From assembly GCA_964036315.1 (NCBI GenBank), contig OZ038498.1, positions 6,415,778-6,479,777 of the forward strand: DNA of 64,000 nt, read 5' to 3'. This stretch comes from Acanthosepion esculentum. Lineage: Eukaryota; Mollusca; Cephalopoda; Sepiida; Sepiidae. Under the pieces are notes generated by a model. That model was not told the DNA's origin, did not search any database, and saw nothing but the letters and a program-made list of their open reading frames with translations. A program made the translations under genes and the position numbers. This document shows, in pieces, positions 35,782-46,756 of this stretch. How positions within the stretch are numbered: the first letter of the stretch is position 1; each line of letters starts with the position of its first letter.

Positions 35782-36267
35782 TGTGATTTCAAATCAATGA
35801 CTTACACCTTCAAGTAATGAACAAACATAGTGGTAAAAGGTGGAATCAGATTTTTGCCTTTGCAAAAAACAAAAAATACACTTATAAATTTGTTGTTTGG
35901 GAGGGTTACTGAATAGAATAATCACATGAAGGTTGATAATGAATGATAATACTTAGGACAAGAACATTACATATAAGATTTGCCAGCATGTATCGATGAA
36001 GTAGTCAACTGCTAGAAGTGAGTCAAGTGAATTCCACAATGACTCTCCAACTGCAGACCAACACATATACTGCTGTATTTATAGGAATGGAGACGTACCC
36101 CTCCTCATCTGTAGGTGTGCTACAACACTAGGAGTAGGAAGCAGGTATCAATTTGATGCTGCACATATGTTGTGGATTTCAATCAACCCACAACAAAGTA
36201 AAAGGCAAGATAGTTTTTAAATATAAAAATATAAAATATTTTTATTTTCATGTTTTTACAACTAAAT
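35782..36267. other. no feature recognised
   Basis: No coding or repeat signal identified. Confidence 0.5.
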
Positions 36268-36647
36268 TTTTTTCAGCGTATCTGTCTATATTTCTGACGT
36301 GAGGTATTATGTAAATTATTTACATTATTTGGACTATTGTCCTCATCTTTGTTGCCATATTTATTACAACGTTTCAGCAGTTGTATGCTCTGGTCTTCTT
36401 CAGGTGGTTAGAATGTCAAACTGAACCCTTTATTTCGCTCACTGGAGTAGACTGTTCTAGTTCCACGTGCCATGTTTAATGGATGTCAGTTATCAGTTAT
36501 CTCTTGTTAATTTCCCTCTGAAAGTTCTGCACTGCCTTAACCAGGTATTGAACTTGCACTCTTTGGGTCCTGTCACTGGATCTAATGCCTTTATCCACTG
36601 TGCCATGTATTCTCAAGGACACATGGCACAGTGGATTTTTTCAGCGT
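36268..36647 (-). repeat. HHR-like-tailed tRNA SINE with target duplication and snapback head
   Basis: Flanked by a 12-bp direct repeat ttttttcagcgt (36268-36279 and 36636-36647). In minus orientation the head (36608-36548) has box A-like ggcacagtggataaaggc and box B-like gttcaatacc, then body, HHR-like core (36372-36405) and tail. At the 5' end the head start is repeated inverted: tccactgtgccatgt (36594-36608) pairs with acatggcacagtgga (36621-36635). Confidence 0.82.
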
Positions 36648-38439
36648 GTATAAATATCTAGTGAAAGTCCCTTCTTTGTATTTATTTATTAAGCTGAGAG
36701 AAAATATGATTTCTTCACATGTATGTGTGGAAAAAAGAAGCAAGGGAGAAAGTTAAGAGGAAAGTGTGTCACGTAGCTTGGTGATGAAGATGGTTGTATG
36801 AGTCAAATAATCTCTTTTAAGCCATGCCATGTTGTGAACTGTTACCATTCCTTACTTCTGTCTGATTTAGAAGCTTTGCTTAAATACTCTTCAAAGAGAT
36901 CACAAAGCATTTGTTTTGTCACTGTGAATGTGACCCATTGGTTGGAAAATGTTAAATATTTATTTGCAAAGGATTAATTTATTAACCAGAAGAATGCATT
37001 GATTCTCCAACTCAGAAACCATTTTTTGTCATTTGATGGGTCACCTTCTTGGTGTTTATTCCCATATTTGTTTCACAGATTAACAGAATAGTATGTGAAT
37101 CTGTAGGGATGAACCTTGTTTAAGTTGTTCACATTCATTAATAACAGAAGACAACATTGTGTTCATTGAACTTTTGTTTCGAAATGATAATGTATATTTG
37201 ATCTTTTGACGTTAGTGATGTATGAAATCATTCACGAAAATGTTTGGATACTGGAAAGTGGCATTTTATTTGTCCCTAAAACAATTGACCAAAGAACACA
37301 AGTTTTTAGCATATAGCCATTTCTTTTCAGCTTTGGAATGGTATAGAGGAACTGATTGAGATGTTTGGAGCACATGGGTGAGGAGATCTGAGTGCATTGT
37401 TATTCTGGAATCTTCAATCATAGCACTTGTCAAGAAAACTCCAAAATTCTAAGTCCTGGCCCCAAAGAAACTAAGAGCAATTGTTCTGTAGGTGGCAAAA
37501 AGTGTGCTGTTTGTAGACTTCATACTGCATGGTTAGACAGTTTAATTCTGTGAAACACTAGATAACCTGAAGGGAGTGGTTCATCAGGCTTAGAGCAGGA
37601 TGTTTGTTAAAGGACGACGTCATGCAGTATGACATCATCAACTCACACACGCCAACCTGACAGAATAGGGGCTCCACTGGTATGATTGGGAGGTTTGAAT
37701 GTTTCCACTACTTCTGACATGGCTCCTTCTGTTAACCAAATATTTGAGAATGTCAAACTTTCTTTGAAATTATGAATTGGCACTAGCAAATGACAAACAA
37801 GGAACTGTACCACATAACAGAAACCGCACCACTTGAGGACTACCAACAAATAAAATGGATATCACATGTAGCTTGAAATGAAAATAATGACATTCCACAC
37901 CACTTTAAACAAAAAGGTTTGGAAGGAAACCCCCATCAAAAGACCAATAGCACCTATTGAACTTGAGAAACCTGTTTTCCTAAAAAAAAATATTTTAAGA
38001 GAAAGATTTTATAAATTTAAACCAAAAGCAGTACTGGCTGCTTGGTCAATGAATGTCAGATGTTTCCTTACAGGGAAATATTGTAGCTAATATTACCATT
38101 ACCAAATGGTATTTATCTGGAGAAAAAAATTCCAAATCGATGACATTGTTGCCAAGGAACTGTAATGGTTACTCCAGTCGCTTGAAGCCACATTCTTTAT
38201 GGAAGGTGTTTACACACTTGTGTACCAATGGGACAAGAGCATTAGGTTCATTGGTGGCTCTATAAAAACATTAGTATACCAGTGTTGGGAACTTAGGCAC
38301 TATCAGTATCATGATAAACATGTTGGCTTATTAAATGTTTGTAACTTTTTATAATTTGTTGAAATTGAACAGAATGTAAAATATTACTTAACCAATAGAA
38401 TAGTTGTGTTTTTGTGTGAACATCCATGGGTATTTAAAA
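36648..38439. other. no gene recognised; possible decayed ORF at 37878-38270
   Basis: Two overlapping plus-strand frames (37878-38090 and 38053-38265) could be one frameshifted gene of unknown type (IKRPIAPIELEKPVFLKKN, RERFYKFKPKAVLAAWSMN). A transposase is possible but nothing identifies it. Confidence 0.3.
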
Positions 38440-38965
38440 AAAAAATTAAAATTATTTCACCCCAAACATTAATGCCACTGGGACACAGGGGTATACTGAC
38501 GGTGAAAGAGAATAAGAACAAAAGAACGATAAAAGAACAGGATTCAGAAAGACAGAAAATTGTGATTGACATTGCATTTAAATTTTTGAAGATTGTAGTT
38601 GACAGGAAAGCAAGAAACTGGAAGACGTTTGCACAGTTGGGAAGTCCGAGAAAAGAAACCATTAAAATAGAACTTACAGTTACATGTCACTATCTCAACA
38701 GTAAAATGGTGAGACCTAATTGCCAATCTAGTTATACACGTAAATTCACGTGGTCAAGGTAACAAGGAGGAGAGCTCATTAGAACAACTGCCATGTCATT
38801 TTTTATAGAAAAGACAGAGGGAAAGGCACATCACAGTAGTAGGAAAGTCCAGATGCCAGTCAGGACGGATGACATTATAGACCCTTCTTTGGATTTTATC
38901 AAGAATCTCAAGATATATAGCAGGAACACCAGACCAGATATGGCGGCAATATTCAATGCATGTTC
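38440..38965 (-). mobile_element. LINE family B 3' end
   Basis: Minus strand reads FYFNGFFSRTSQLCKRLPVS and NYNLQKFKCNVNHNFLSF, the family B C-terminus, with 3' UTR to 38440 and upstream remnant to about 38965 (ILKIYSRNTRPDMAA-type region). Confidence 0.75.
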
Positions 38966-39238
38966 ATAGTTCTGAACACGCAAATATTGGTTGAGTTCAT
39001 TTTTGATGTTCCACTTTCAAAAACAGATGATTTAAAACTTAAATGTACCCCCCCTCCCATGCATTTCTCACTCATATAAGTGATGATATATAATCTGTAT
39101 TTCATTATTCTCTATCTGTATCAAGATTTGTACTACAAATAACTTTTTAGTAACTTTTTTTACAATGTCATTAAACTGTTGTTTGAGCTCTATCTCTCCG
39201 TCCTGACATCTAACATTTCTTTTTTTCTTATTCTTCAG

Positions 39239-39288
39239 GCGTTATCAAGAGTTCTACGTATTGGAACAACGGCTTACAGAATTTCATG
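39239..39288 (+). CDS. SNX14: SNX14-like exon, first part of PX domain
   Basis: This 50-bp internal exon reads RYQEFYVLEQRLTEFH after one base that completes a split codon (probably Arg), and ends with the first base of a Gly codon. RRYxEFYxLExxLTEFHG is the conserved start of a PX phosphoinositide-binding domain, and this wording is closest to SNX14 rather than SNX13 or SNX25 as I know them. The acceptor is a strong pyrimidine tract ending ttcttcag with a ctaac branch-like site about 28 bp upstream; the donor is G|gtaaat. Intron phases are 2 (upstream) and 1 (downstream), and phase 1 is exactly what the exon at 52640 needs. SNX14 is an ER-anchored PXA-RGS-PX-PXC protein of lipid and sterol handling; only the PX part is here. 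The family assignment is from memory and not a search. Confidence 0.86.
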
Positions 39289-39587
39289 GTAAATGATACT
39301 TTATCTATTTGTTGCAAAAGCGTAAACACTGTCTTGCATGCATTAGTGAGTTAGAGAGTGTGTGTTTACACACACACACACATATATATGCACACACAAA
39401 CAGATACATTGTGTGCATGTGTATTTTGGAAGAATTTTTGCTACTATGTTGGATCTCTGTGTCCTCTTGCTTCTCTTTTTCCTTCCCATCTTTTCTCTAT
39501 GGCAACTAGCTGTTAAATGCATTTTGCTGCAGAGGACATCACTTTGTAATTGCCAGGATTAGCTGCCATGTTTTTCTCCATATTTTT

Positions 39588-40480
39588 TTTTTAAGTTTGT
39601 TAGATGATTGGCCTTCTATCTTTCTCAATTTGAATCATTCATTTTCCCCCTCTACACATTTTTTTTTTCTTTCATCCCTTTACTTCAGTTCTTTCAATGT
39701 GCTCTTAGTATTTTTTCTTTCATCCATTTTAATCTTTTTTTTTCTTGTTACCATTTCTTTTCCCTTTTTTCTTTATCTCATCTTCTTTTATCCTTTGTTT
39801 TTCCTTGTTTTTTTTTCATTGTCTGCCTAACTCCTTCTTTTTTCCCTTTTGTCTTCAACATATTTGCTTCTTTTTTTTTGTCTTTCTTCTGCACTTTTTT
39901 GTTTTTACTTTCTTTTCTTTCCTTGTTTTTTTCCCCCTCACTCTTTCTCTTTTCACTCTTTTCGCATTTACCTTCTCTTTATATGCACCCCTTCCCTCCA
40001 CTTTTTAACTATTTCTCTTTTTCTTAGAGTTTCTCTTTCTGCAAATTCTTTGACATTTTCTCTTTTCAGTCTTTTCTCTTTTAATTTCTTCGTTATGTTT
40101 ATTATTATATTTCCTAAGTTTCTCTATTTTTTATTTTTCATCAAAGTTTTTTTTTAAATCTCTTCATTTTTCTTTTCACATTTCGTTCACCTATTTCTCC
40201 CCTTGTTTAAATTAATGCCTTTTTTTCCTTTCTTTCCTGTTCCTCTTCCTATATTACACTTTAGATTACTTGTTTTTCTTTCCCTATTTTCTTACACCTT
40301 TCTCATGACTCTGTATCTTTTCTATATTTCTTCCTTCACTGATTCTTTGCCATTTTCCTTCTTACTCTCCCTCTTTTTTCTTTTCTTTTCAGCCCTCTTC
40401 CCTCAGTCCTCTTTTCATTTCCCTGTGCTGTACGTTCATTCCTCTCTTTCATTTTCCCTTATTACTTATCCCCCAGCAGA
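39588..40480 (+). repeat. polypyrimidine block of about 890 bp
   Basis: The plus strand is overwhelmingly T and C (tttctttc, ccttttt, ctttttctt themes) with few purines. It yields Phe/Ser/Leu-rich open frames in all three plus frames; these are composition artefacts. It begins about 300 bp downstream of the SNX14 exon donor. Confidence 0.9.
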
Positions 40481-41670
40481 TGCAACAGGTTCAAGCATTG
40501 TGGCTGTTATTCTCTACTTCTGCAATGAATAGCTTCTCGACTGCCATCAGATTGGCTAATGGCAGGTGGTGCACTTGTGCAGTTGGTGAGGGGGAGACCG
40601 ACTGCTGAACAAGCACCATGCATATTAATTGCTTGCTTTTCTCTGTTCACCACTGCAAACAACATTGACAAATAAGTATGCTTGTAAAGTGAAGCAAGCA
40701 AGTTAAGAATTTTCAATGAAACTGTTGATGAGCTGCAGTAAGCATTGCAGTCATGCAAACTGTTGAAATATCCTCAGGATTAGCCGTGACAATTTCTCAT
40801 TTTCATGTCATCAGCTTCCACTGACTGCTCCCTCCAATGAATTACCACCGCTTTATATAACAGAGTATGATAAGACAAGGAAGTAGCAGTGTTAGTGATC
40901 TCGCCTACATAGCTTTGTTTCTAAATGTAGGTGGTAGTCAGGAATTGTGAACATAGAATTTTACAAATCTCAATCTGTAGTTTGATTGAGACTTTGTAAA
41001 TTTAGACCAAAGGAATTATCGCTCACATTTATAATATCCATTCATATTCTTTTTAAATATTTTTAAAGTCCATTTTTTAGAGTTGCTTGAAAAGATTCTG
41101 ACAGCTTTCAAGTCTGCTTCACATTACCAGAACCGCAAATGAGATTATGATTAGTTAACACATTGTCTGAAATCCACATTCTTCCATATGGTTAATTAGA
41201 GCCTGAAAATTTCTAAATATGCTTATATTTATAAAACGGAAGGGCAATTTTTTTTTTTTAGTGTTATTTTGGAAATTTACATTTTTCTGCAGATGTGACT
41301 ATAATGAAAGTTGTTTTTATTTTGGTGAATATATGCAAAATTGAAAGAAATGTTTCTTTGAATCCACGAGGCTTAAGTTAGTTCAAGTCTTTTTACTGAG
41401 TCTTAGTTTAGAAAATGACCAAATAAAGAATAATTAAAATTTCCTGAAATTTTAACATGTGGTTTCTTGAATTTTAATTTTAAAGCTAATTAAACTAAAA
41501 GATTAAAATAAAAAGCACCATACCTAAACCAATACTCATACCACGTAAACAACTATCTGTAAATAAAAACAGTAAAAAAAAAAAAAATGTCCTACTTTGC
41601 TTACATTGCAACAATCTTTAGCTATGTCGCAACACTCACTAGTTCTAAAAAACTCACCATTTTCCCTACC
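40481..41670. other. no feature recognised
   Basis: Intronic; no repeat or coding signal identified. Confidence 0.5.
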
Positions 41671-41719
41671 AACCCTGATGATGACTTGCCTTATGGCCAC
41701 ATTGAAACACTTGTTCGTT
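41671..41719 (+). ncRNA. possible decayed hammerhead motif
   Basis: CTGATGA (41675-41681) and GAAA (41704-41707) with a GCC/GGC inner stem II, a CA/TG stem III and a GTT triplet. Stem I starts with a C-C mismatch, and stem II is poor outside three pairs. Confidence 0.3.
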
Positions 41720-41730
41720 CCCATATGATG

Positions 41731-42075
41731 AACAAAGTTAAGCAACGTTTAGCCTTGTCAGTATCTAGATTGTTGATTGTTTGGGAATAGCAGGTGCTGT
41801 AAGCTTGGATGTGTGGGTGGTGTAAAGAATTATGGCGTGTTGATCAGAGTCGAGTTCCAATTCCCGTTGGATTGGTTATATTCACTTATATGCAAATACT
41901 CTTGGGGCAGGTATGAATCCATCTCTTCTTCCTTCAGCTATGGGTTAATTAGTAAAATTTCTATCACTTAACCATAATTATCCCCCCCACCAAATTCTTA
42001 CAATCTAAAAGTCTTTTCTGGTTTTAAATAACCTGCAAAGGGTTGATAAGCCATAAAAAATGAATGAATCAATGA
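41731..42075 (+). repeat. 5S rRNA-derived SINE, copy 2
   Basis: aaagttaagcaacgttt, gtcagtatctagat, tgggaatagcaggtgctgta match 5S rRNA; then a tRNA-like stretch (gagttccaattcccgt), the central domain and a 3' end tgaatgaatcaatga. Same architecture and orientation as 5540-5893. Confidence 0.8.
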
Positions 42076-42229
42076 AATTTATGGGGAATCCAAAGAAATC
42101 AAAATCATTGATTTGATGTTGTCCATAGCTAGAAAATTTTATCAAACCCACCCCATCATGAAATATTCTCATTATGTTAGAACATTTCTAACATTTCATA
42201 GGCACACTAACGCGAATGGACAGACATAA

Positions 42230-42258
42230 ATGTTTGCTGGCTGAAGGCCAGCAAACAT
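42230..42258. other. 12-bp perfect hairpin
   Basis: atgtttgctggc, loop tgaag, gccagcaaacat. No surrounding T-run or other context. Confidence 0.6.
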
Positions 42259-42534
42259 CAGAAATAATTACTTTTACGGAAATGATCAATTTAATTTAAT
42301 TTAACGTCATTAAAATCAGAAATGGTTGAAGCAAACAAATTCACTCAGTCATGTGTGGAAATTATTTCATTACGTCAGTCTTCAAGTATTAGTATTTATT
42401 TGTATCCTATATGTCTTGATTGACTAAAACTCTGACAGAATCACATTTGTTTTCTGTAAGTTCACCCAGATTTCTCATTTTCACCCAGCTGGGGTTGTCC
42501 TCTCCATGTCATTTAACAATAACACTTTAAGGGT

Positions 42535-42905
42535 GATCTATTGTAATTATTTACACTTTTTACAATGTTCGAACACATGGCCCAGTAGATAAAAGCATTA
42601 GTTGAAGTAACCCAAAAGTGACTTGACTCAAAGAGTGGTGAGTTCAATACCTGGCCACAGAGCTGAACAAAAACTTACAGAGTTGAGTTACTAAAGGGAA
42701 ATAACTGAAACTGAGATATCTGGAAGAGGCATGGCACATGGAACTAGAACAATCTACTCTGGTGGATGAAATAAAGTGTTCATTTTGAAATTCCACTCAC
42801 CTGAAGAAGGCTGGAGTGTAGGATGATTGAAACGTCATGAATATGACATCAAAGATGAGGACAACAGACCAAACATTGTAGATAGTGTAAATAACACTTT
42901 TAGGC
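42535..42905 (+). repeat. HHR-like-tailed tRNA SINE, full-length
   Basis: Head at 42573 (acatggcccagtagataaaa) with box B gttcaatacc (42650), body with actagaacaatctactct, HHR-like core CTGAAGA (42801) and GAAA (42829), tail aaagatgaggacaacag to about 42905. Just before the head, 42535-42568 (taattatttaca, caatgttc) resembles the family tail in inverted orientation. Confidence 0.78.
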
Positions 42906-44195
42906 TTTAAAAACTTAAACATAAGTCACCAGGATATTTTTGCTGGATAGTAATGTTTCCCATATATAGCTCAGGATACCAATAAGGTGGTCATGATAAA
43001 GTTTAATTAATTTTTGACCTAATCAGCCCGCAGTATTTAGCATATTTTGATGTGAAAACAAAAGTCATATTTAACTAGAATCAATACCTTCAGATAAGCT
43101 CTGAAAATTAACATTAAATAAACTCACTAATATCTGCAGAGTAACTGTCACTAAATGAAAATGACAACGGTGCTTGCTGTTATACTAATATGCAGTTTTG
43201 TGTGGTATTATTTCATGTTTTCACTAATTTCATTTCCTGTAACAAGGAGGCCCACATTTAAGAAAAAATACATTTGCACCCACTTCCAGTTTGCACCCAC
43301 TACCAGTGATGCTGATTTGATCTGCACCATGTTTCATTAAGTTCAGCATATTTTTTTTTATTTTGAGAAAATGCAAAATAGCCAGCCATGTATTTTAAAG
43401 TAGGCTGTGGTTTGAGGTATTTTACAAGTACACTCAGTACATGGGGATTATAGTGAAATATGGAAATTTCATAAATTTGCTGAACATCCTCAAAAAAAAA
43501 AATGAAGGCGGCTCAAACATGTCACTTATTTTGAAACTTGGTCTTCGGTACAAAGGTCAACTTCAGATTTCATGACTTTCTGGCAAAAATTAGGACCTGA
43601 TAGTTTTTATTGTTTTTCTTTGCAAGATTTGAGACTTTTTTCCCCCAAAATGTTAAGTCAGTCTATAAAAATGAACCCCTAATTTTTTTCAAAGGCTAAA
43701 TATGATCAGTAAATAACCATTTTGATAAAGAAACAAAAAAAAAACACTAATCTATATATTTTAAGAGTCTCAAAGAAAGCCTGAAGATATTCAGTAAAAT
43801 CCGAGTTATTTAAAAAGAAAATTTCCTATTAGAGCAACCACTCAAGAGAGTTAGGGTAACTCTTGAGGTAACTCTGCAAAACTTATGGTCACTGTTCTTC
43901 AATGAAATAAGCTAGATTTATCAGATTAATGTACTTCTTATGAAACTCGAAACCATTTTGAGAATAATTCATGTTTAAGTGAGTCTTTTATTAAGGTTTT
44001 ATTCTAAAAATGACAATTTTTATGCTTGTTTTATCTGAAAACTCCCCCAAATATCAGTAAATGCTGAGAATGCCCCTAATAAATGGATTATTAATAGATT
44101 GCTTATACCTTAAGGACACTAAGAATCACTATTTTGATTATTAGTAATGCATATCTAAATTTTGGAGGCTTTTTTTTTTTTTTGACAGCATTTAA
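42906..44195. other. no feature recognised
   Basis: AT-rich intronic sequence without coding or repeat signal. Confidence 0.5.
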
Positions 44196-44345
44196 GAAAA
44201 CGGAGATAATGGAAGTTTGAACCAAATTTCTATGAATTCATGGCAGAACAAAGGGAAAGAAGGATTGTAAAGGGTTAGTTAGATAAACAAGAGATAGGAA
44301 GTTGTGGAGAGTCATGAAAGGAGATGATACATAAAAGTGAATATT
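44196..44345 (+). mobile_element. LINE family A 3' fragment
   Basis: Short decayed match to the family A end (gggttagttagataaacaag, gataggaagttgtggagagt, catgaaaggagatg). Confidence 0.4.
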
Positions 44346-44737
44346 CTTTTATAGTGAACATAGTGAAGAGTTAAAAAATGTTCAGTGTTTGATATAAATC
44401 AACAGATGAATAAAAGTCATATTTAAGCCAAAAGAAACTATGTTTAAATAGTTAAATAAGTGATTCACTTATAATAATTATTTATTTTCTGTGGGAATAG
44501 ATTATGGTGTGTTTGTTTCTCATTGTTTGCTTTCTATAACAGTTAATAAGTGATACGAGGCTTGTGTTTTTCTGTGGTTTATAAATTCAAAACTCGTATT
44601 TATGTTGAACTACACAGATGTAAATTTTAATTATTAATAGATGTAATTAATTCCTCATTTGGGTTGATAAATACATTTAGTAATCTCCAACAAAGTTTTT
44701 CTTCTCTTACATTGTCATTAGTCTGTGTATTTCTGTA

Positions 44738-44740
<3 letters not shown>

Positions 44741-44806
<66 letters not shown>
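44741..44806. repeat. palindromic (GT)n(TA)n(CA)n microsatellite
   Basis: GT units, about 20 TA units, then CA units, giving a self-complementary tract that runs into the Tc1 element. Confidence 0.92.
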
Positions 44807-45355
44807 CCTTGTGCAAACAAAGTGAATAATTCCATTATTATTTACTTTTTTTTGTATTCTTCCAATGAAACATGACACAGTGCATATGTTAGTATTTTGT
44901 ATGTCCATTCCACAAAGTCGTTCCTTGCAGATTGACTACAGATTTTCGATTGGATTTAAATCAGTAGAGTTTCTGGGTCAGTCTATAGTACTTTGATTTG
45001 CTCACTGGTAAGCCTTACCAGTGTGTTTATGCAATGTTACAATTTTTGTACGCTTTTTTAGAGTAACATTCATCACAGACAATGACCATAGGACAACTAA
45101 TCAACAGTCAAGACTATACTGTCTGGACAAGATAAAAATCTGATGCAATCACGGTTGATGCAGTATTTTTCAAGGCCAAACAAATTTCATCATAAATCTC
45201 GAAAATAGATCCATGTTGCTGTACACCACTGCAAATGACCTAATCTGACGAAAAAATAGAAATCAATTACACCCTGTCACTCCAGTGGGTTGATAACTGA
45301 CTGTATGGTGAAAGAAAGGAAACAAAAGTGTTTGTTTCAATTAATTTGCACAAGG
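44807..45355 (-). mobile_element. Tc1-like transposon, internally deleted
   Basis: Ends cccttgtgcaaa (44807) and tttgcacaaggg (to 45355) are inverted repeats, outwardly continued by CA/TG and TA units. The minus strand encodes the Tc1 signature PRNSTDLNPIENL (about 44990-44950), then a TAG where Trp is expected, SICKERL. The third DDE residue (Glu of PIE) is present; the rest of the transposase is missing. At about 550 bp it is less than half of a full element. Confidence 0.75.

Positions 45356-45401
<46 letters not shown>
45356..45401. repeat. (TG)n(TA)n microsatellite
   Basis: A few TG units followed by about 20 TA units. Confidence 0.92.
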
Positions 45402-45404
<3 letters not shown>

Positions 45405-45436
45405 CAGATTTTTACTACCACACCATCTAAATAGTA

Positions 45437-45543
45437 TTCTTAAAACAGAGAACATTTTATTAATCAAAAGGTCTGATACAAAAGTATGAGACGATACTTT
45501 TGTATCTGTCTTTTTGATTAATAAAATGTCCCTTGTTTAAGAA
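45437..45543. repeat. 50-bp-arm hairpin between two TA arrays
   Basis: Left arm 45437-45487 and right arm 45494-45543 are near-perfect complements (acattttattaatcaaaa against ttttgattaataaaatgt; gatacaaaagtat against atacttttgtatc) with a 6-nt loop gagacg. Confidence 0.88.
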
Positions 45544-45547
45544 TAAT

Positions 45548-45548
45548 A

Positions 45549-45621
<73 letters not shown>
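45548..45621. repeat. (GT)n(TA)n(TG)n microsatellite
   Basis: GT units, about 25 TA units, then TG units. Confidence 0.93.
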
Positions 45622-45622
<1 letters not shown>

Positions 45623-45675
45623 AGATAACAATATCTATTTTTATGTATCAAGAACAATATTGTCGAAAAAGTTTT

Positions 45676-45714
45676 CTTGTGACGCATTTCATCCTCCAGG
45701 ACTTCATTGGACAA
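45676..45714 (-). ncRNA. decayed hammerhead-like motif
   Basis: Minus strand: TTGT/ACAA outer helix, ATGAAGT in place of CTGANGA, stem TCC/GGA, GAAA, and GTC. Several core changes; related to the motif at 58669-58709. Confidence 0.33.
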
Positions 45715-46020
45715 AATTTGTTACGTTGGTGTGACTATACATGTGTTCACGAACAAAGGATGCTGGAAATTTTGCACCTGGCCTCTTATAACATTTCACC
45801 ATTCCTGGCAAAAATTTTTTTATCACAGTGTGGGATATCTACTAACAAAAACAATGGAAAGAAAAAATCTAAATGAAATCAGCTAGATCAAAAAAAAAAA
45901 AATTTTATTTAAATTCCCAGCATCCTTCATTCCTGCATATGTTTAGTCGCACCAACATAATGAACTTAGTCCAATGGAATTCTAAAGGATGAAACACAAG
46001 AACACTTTTTCCAATTTGTC

Positions 46021-46535
46021 ATATATATATATATATATGTGTGTGTGTGTCTTTGAAAGAAAAAGGACCATTTGATGCAGTTTGCTTTGGCCACTCAGCC
46101 ACAGGGATCTTCACAATCAAGTATGGTTCTATTTGCCTTAAAGCACATTCACTCATTCTGATTTTCTCAAAAAGCCACATCTGCTCAATTTTGTTTCAAA
46201 AATGTAAACAAAGCAATTTCTACAGAATGTTCCTTTTTTTAAATAGTGATTATTTCATCTACCAGCCTGCACACTTGGGAAAAATTGAAGGAAAACACAC
46301 ACACACACACACATATATATTGTTTATCTTTGACTAGTGGCTCATTATTGCCGATTCTTTTTTTCTGTAATTATTATTATTAGTAGTTGCAAAGTAACGT
46401 AATTTCAATTTTATTGTAAATGCCTTCCCAGTTATAATGTTATTTTGTTTCGTTTTTACTGTTAGTCAATTTGTCTATTTTTATCGTTCAAATTTTTTTT
46501 TAAGCAACAACAATAATAATAAAATTTATAATAAT

Positions 46536-46570
<35 letters not shown>

Positions 46571-46756
46571 TACACACAAATATATAACAACATTTATAAC
46601 AATAATTATAAAATATTCTAATAATAATCTTATATTTCTTTATTTTATTTTATTAATATTTAAAATGTATATATAGCATTATATCGGCACATTTAATTTC
46701 AAATTGTTTACTCCGACATCCAACAAAACAAAAAAAAACAACTTTTTTATGTGTTT
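46021..46756. repeat. scattered microsatellites, no gene
   Basis: (AT)n(GT)n at 46021-46049, (AC)n(AT)n at 46296-46320 and (TA)n(CA)n at 46538-46585; nothing else recognised. Confidence 0.7.

Noticed and set aside
37878..38265. Two overlapping frames that might form a transposase.
   Set aside because: No catalytic motif or terminal repeats could be found; kept only as an unassigned region.
39597..40532. Several overlapping Phe/Leu/Ser-rich open frames that look like membrane proteins.
   Set aside because: Pure composition effect of the polypyrimidine strand; all three plus frames are open.
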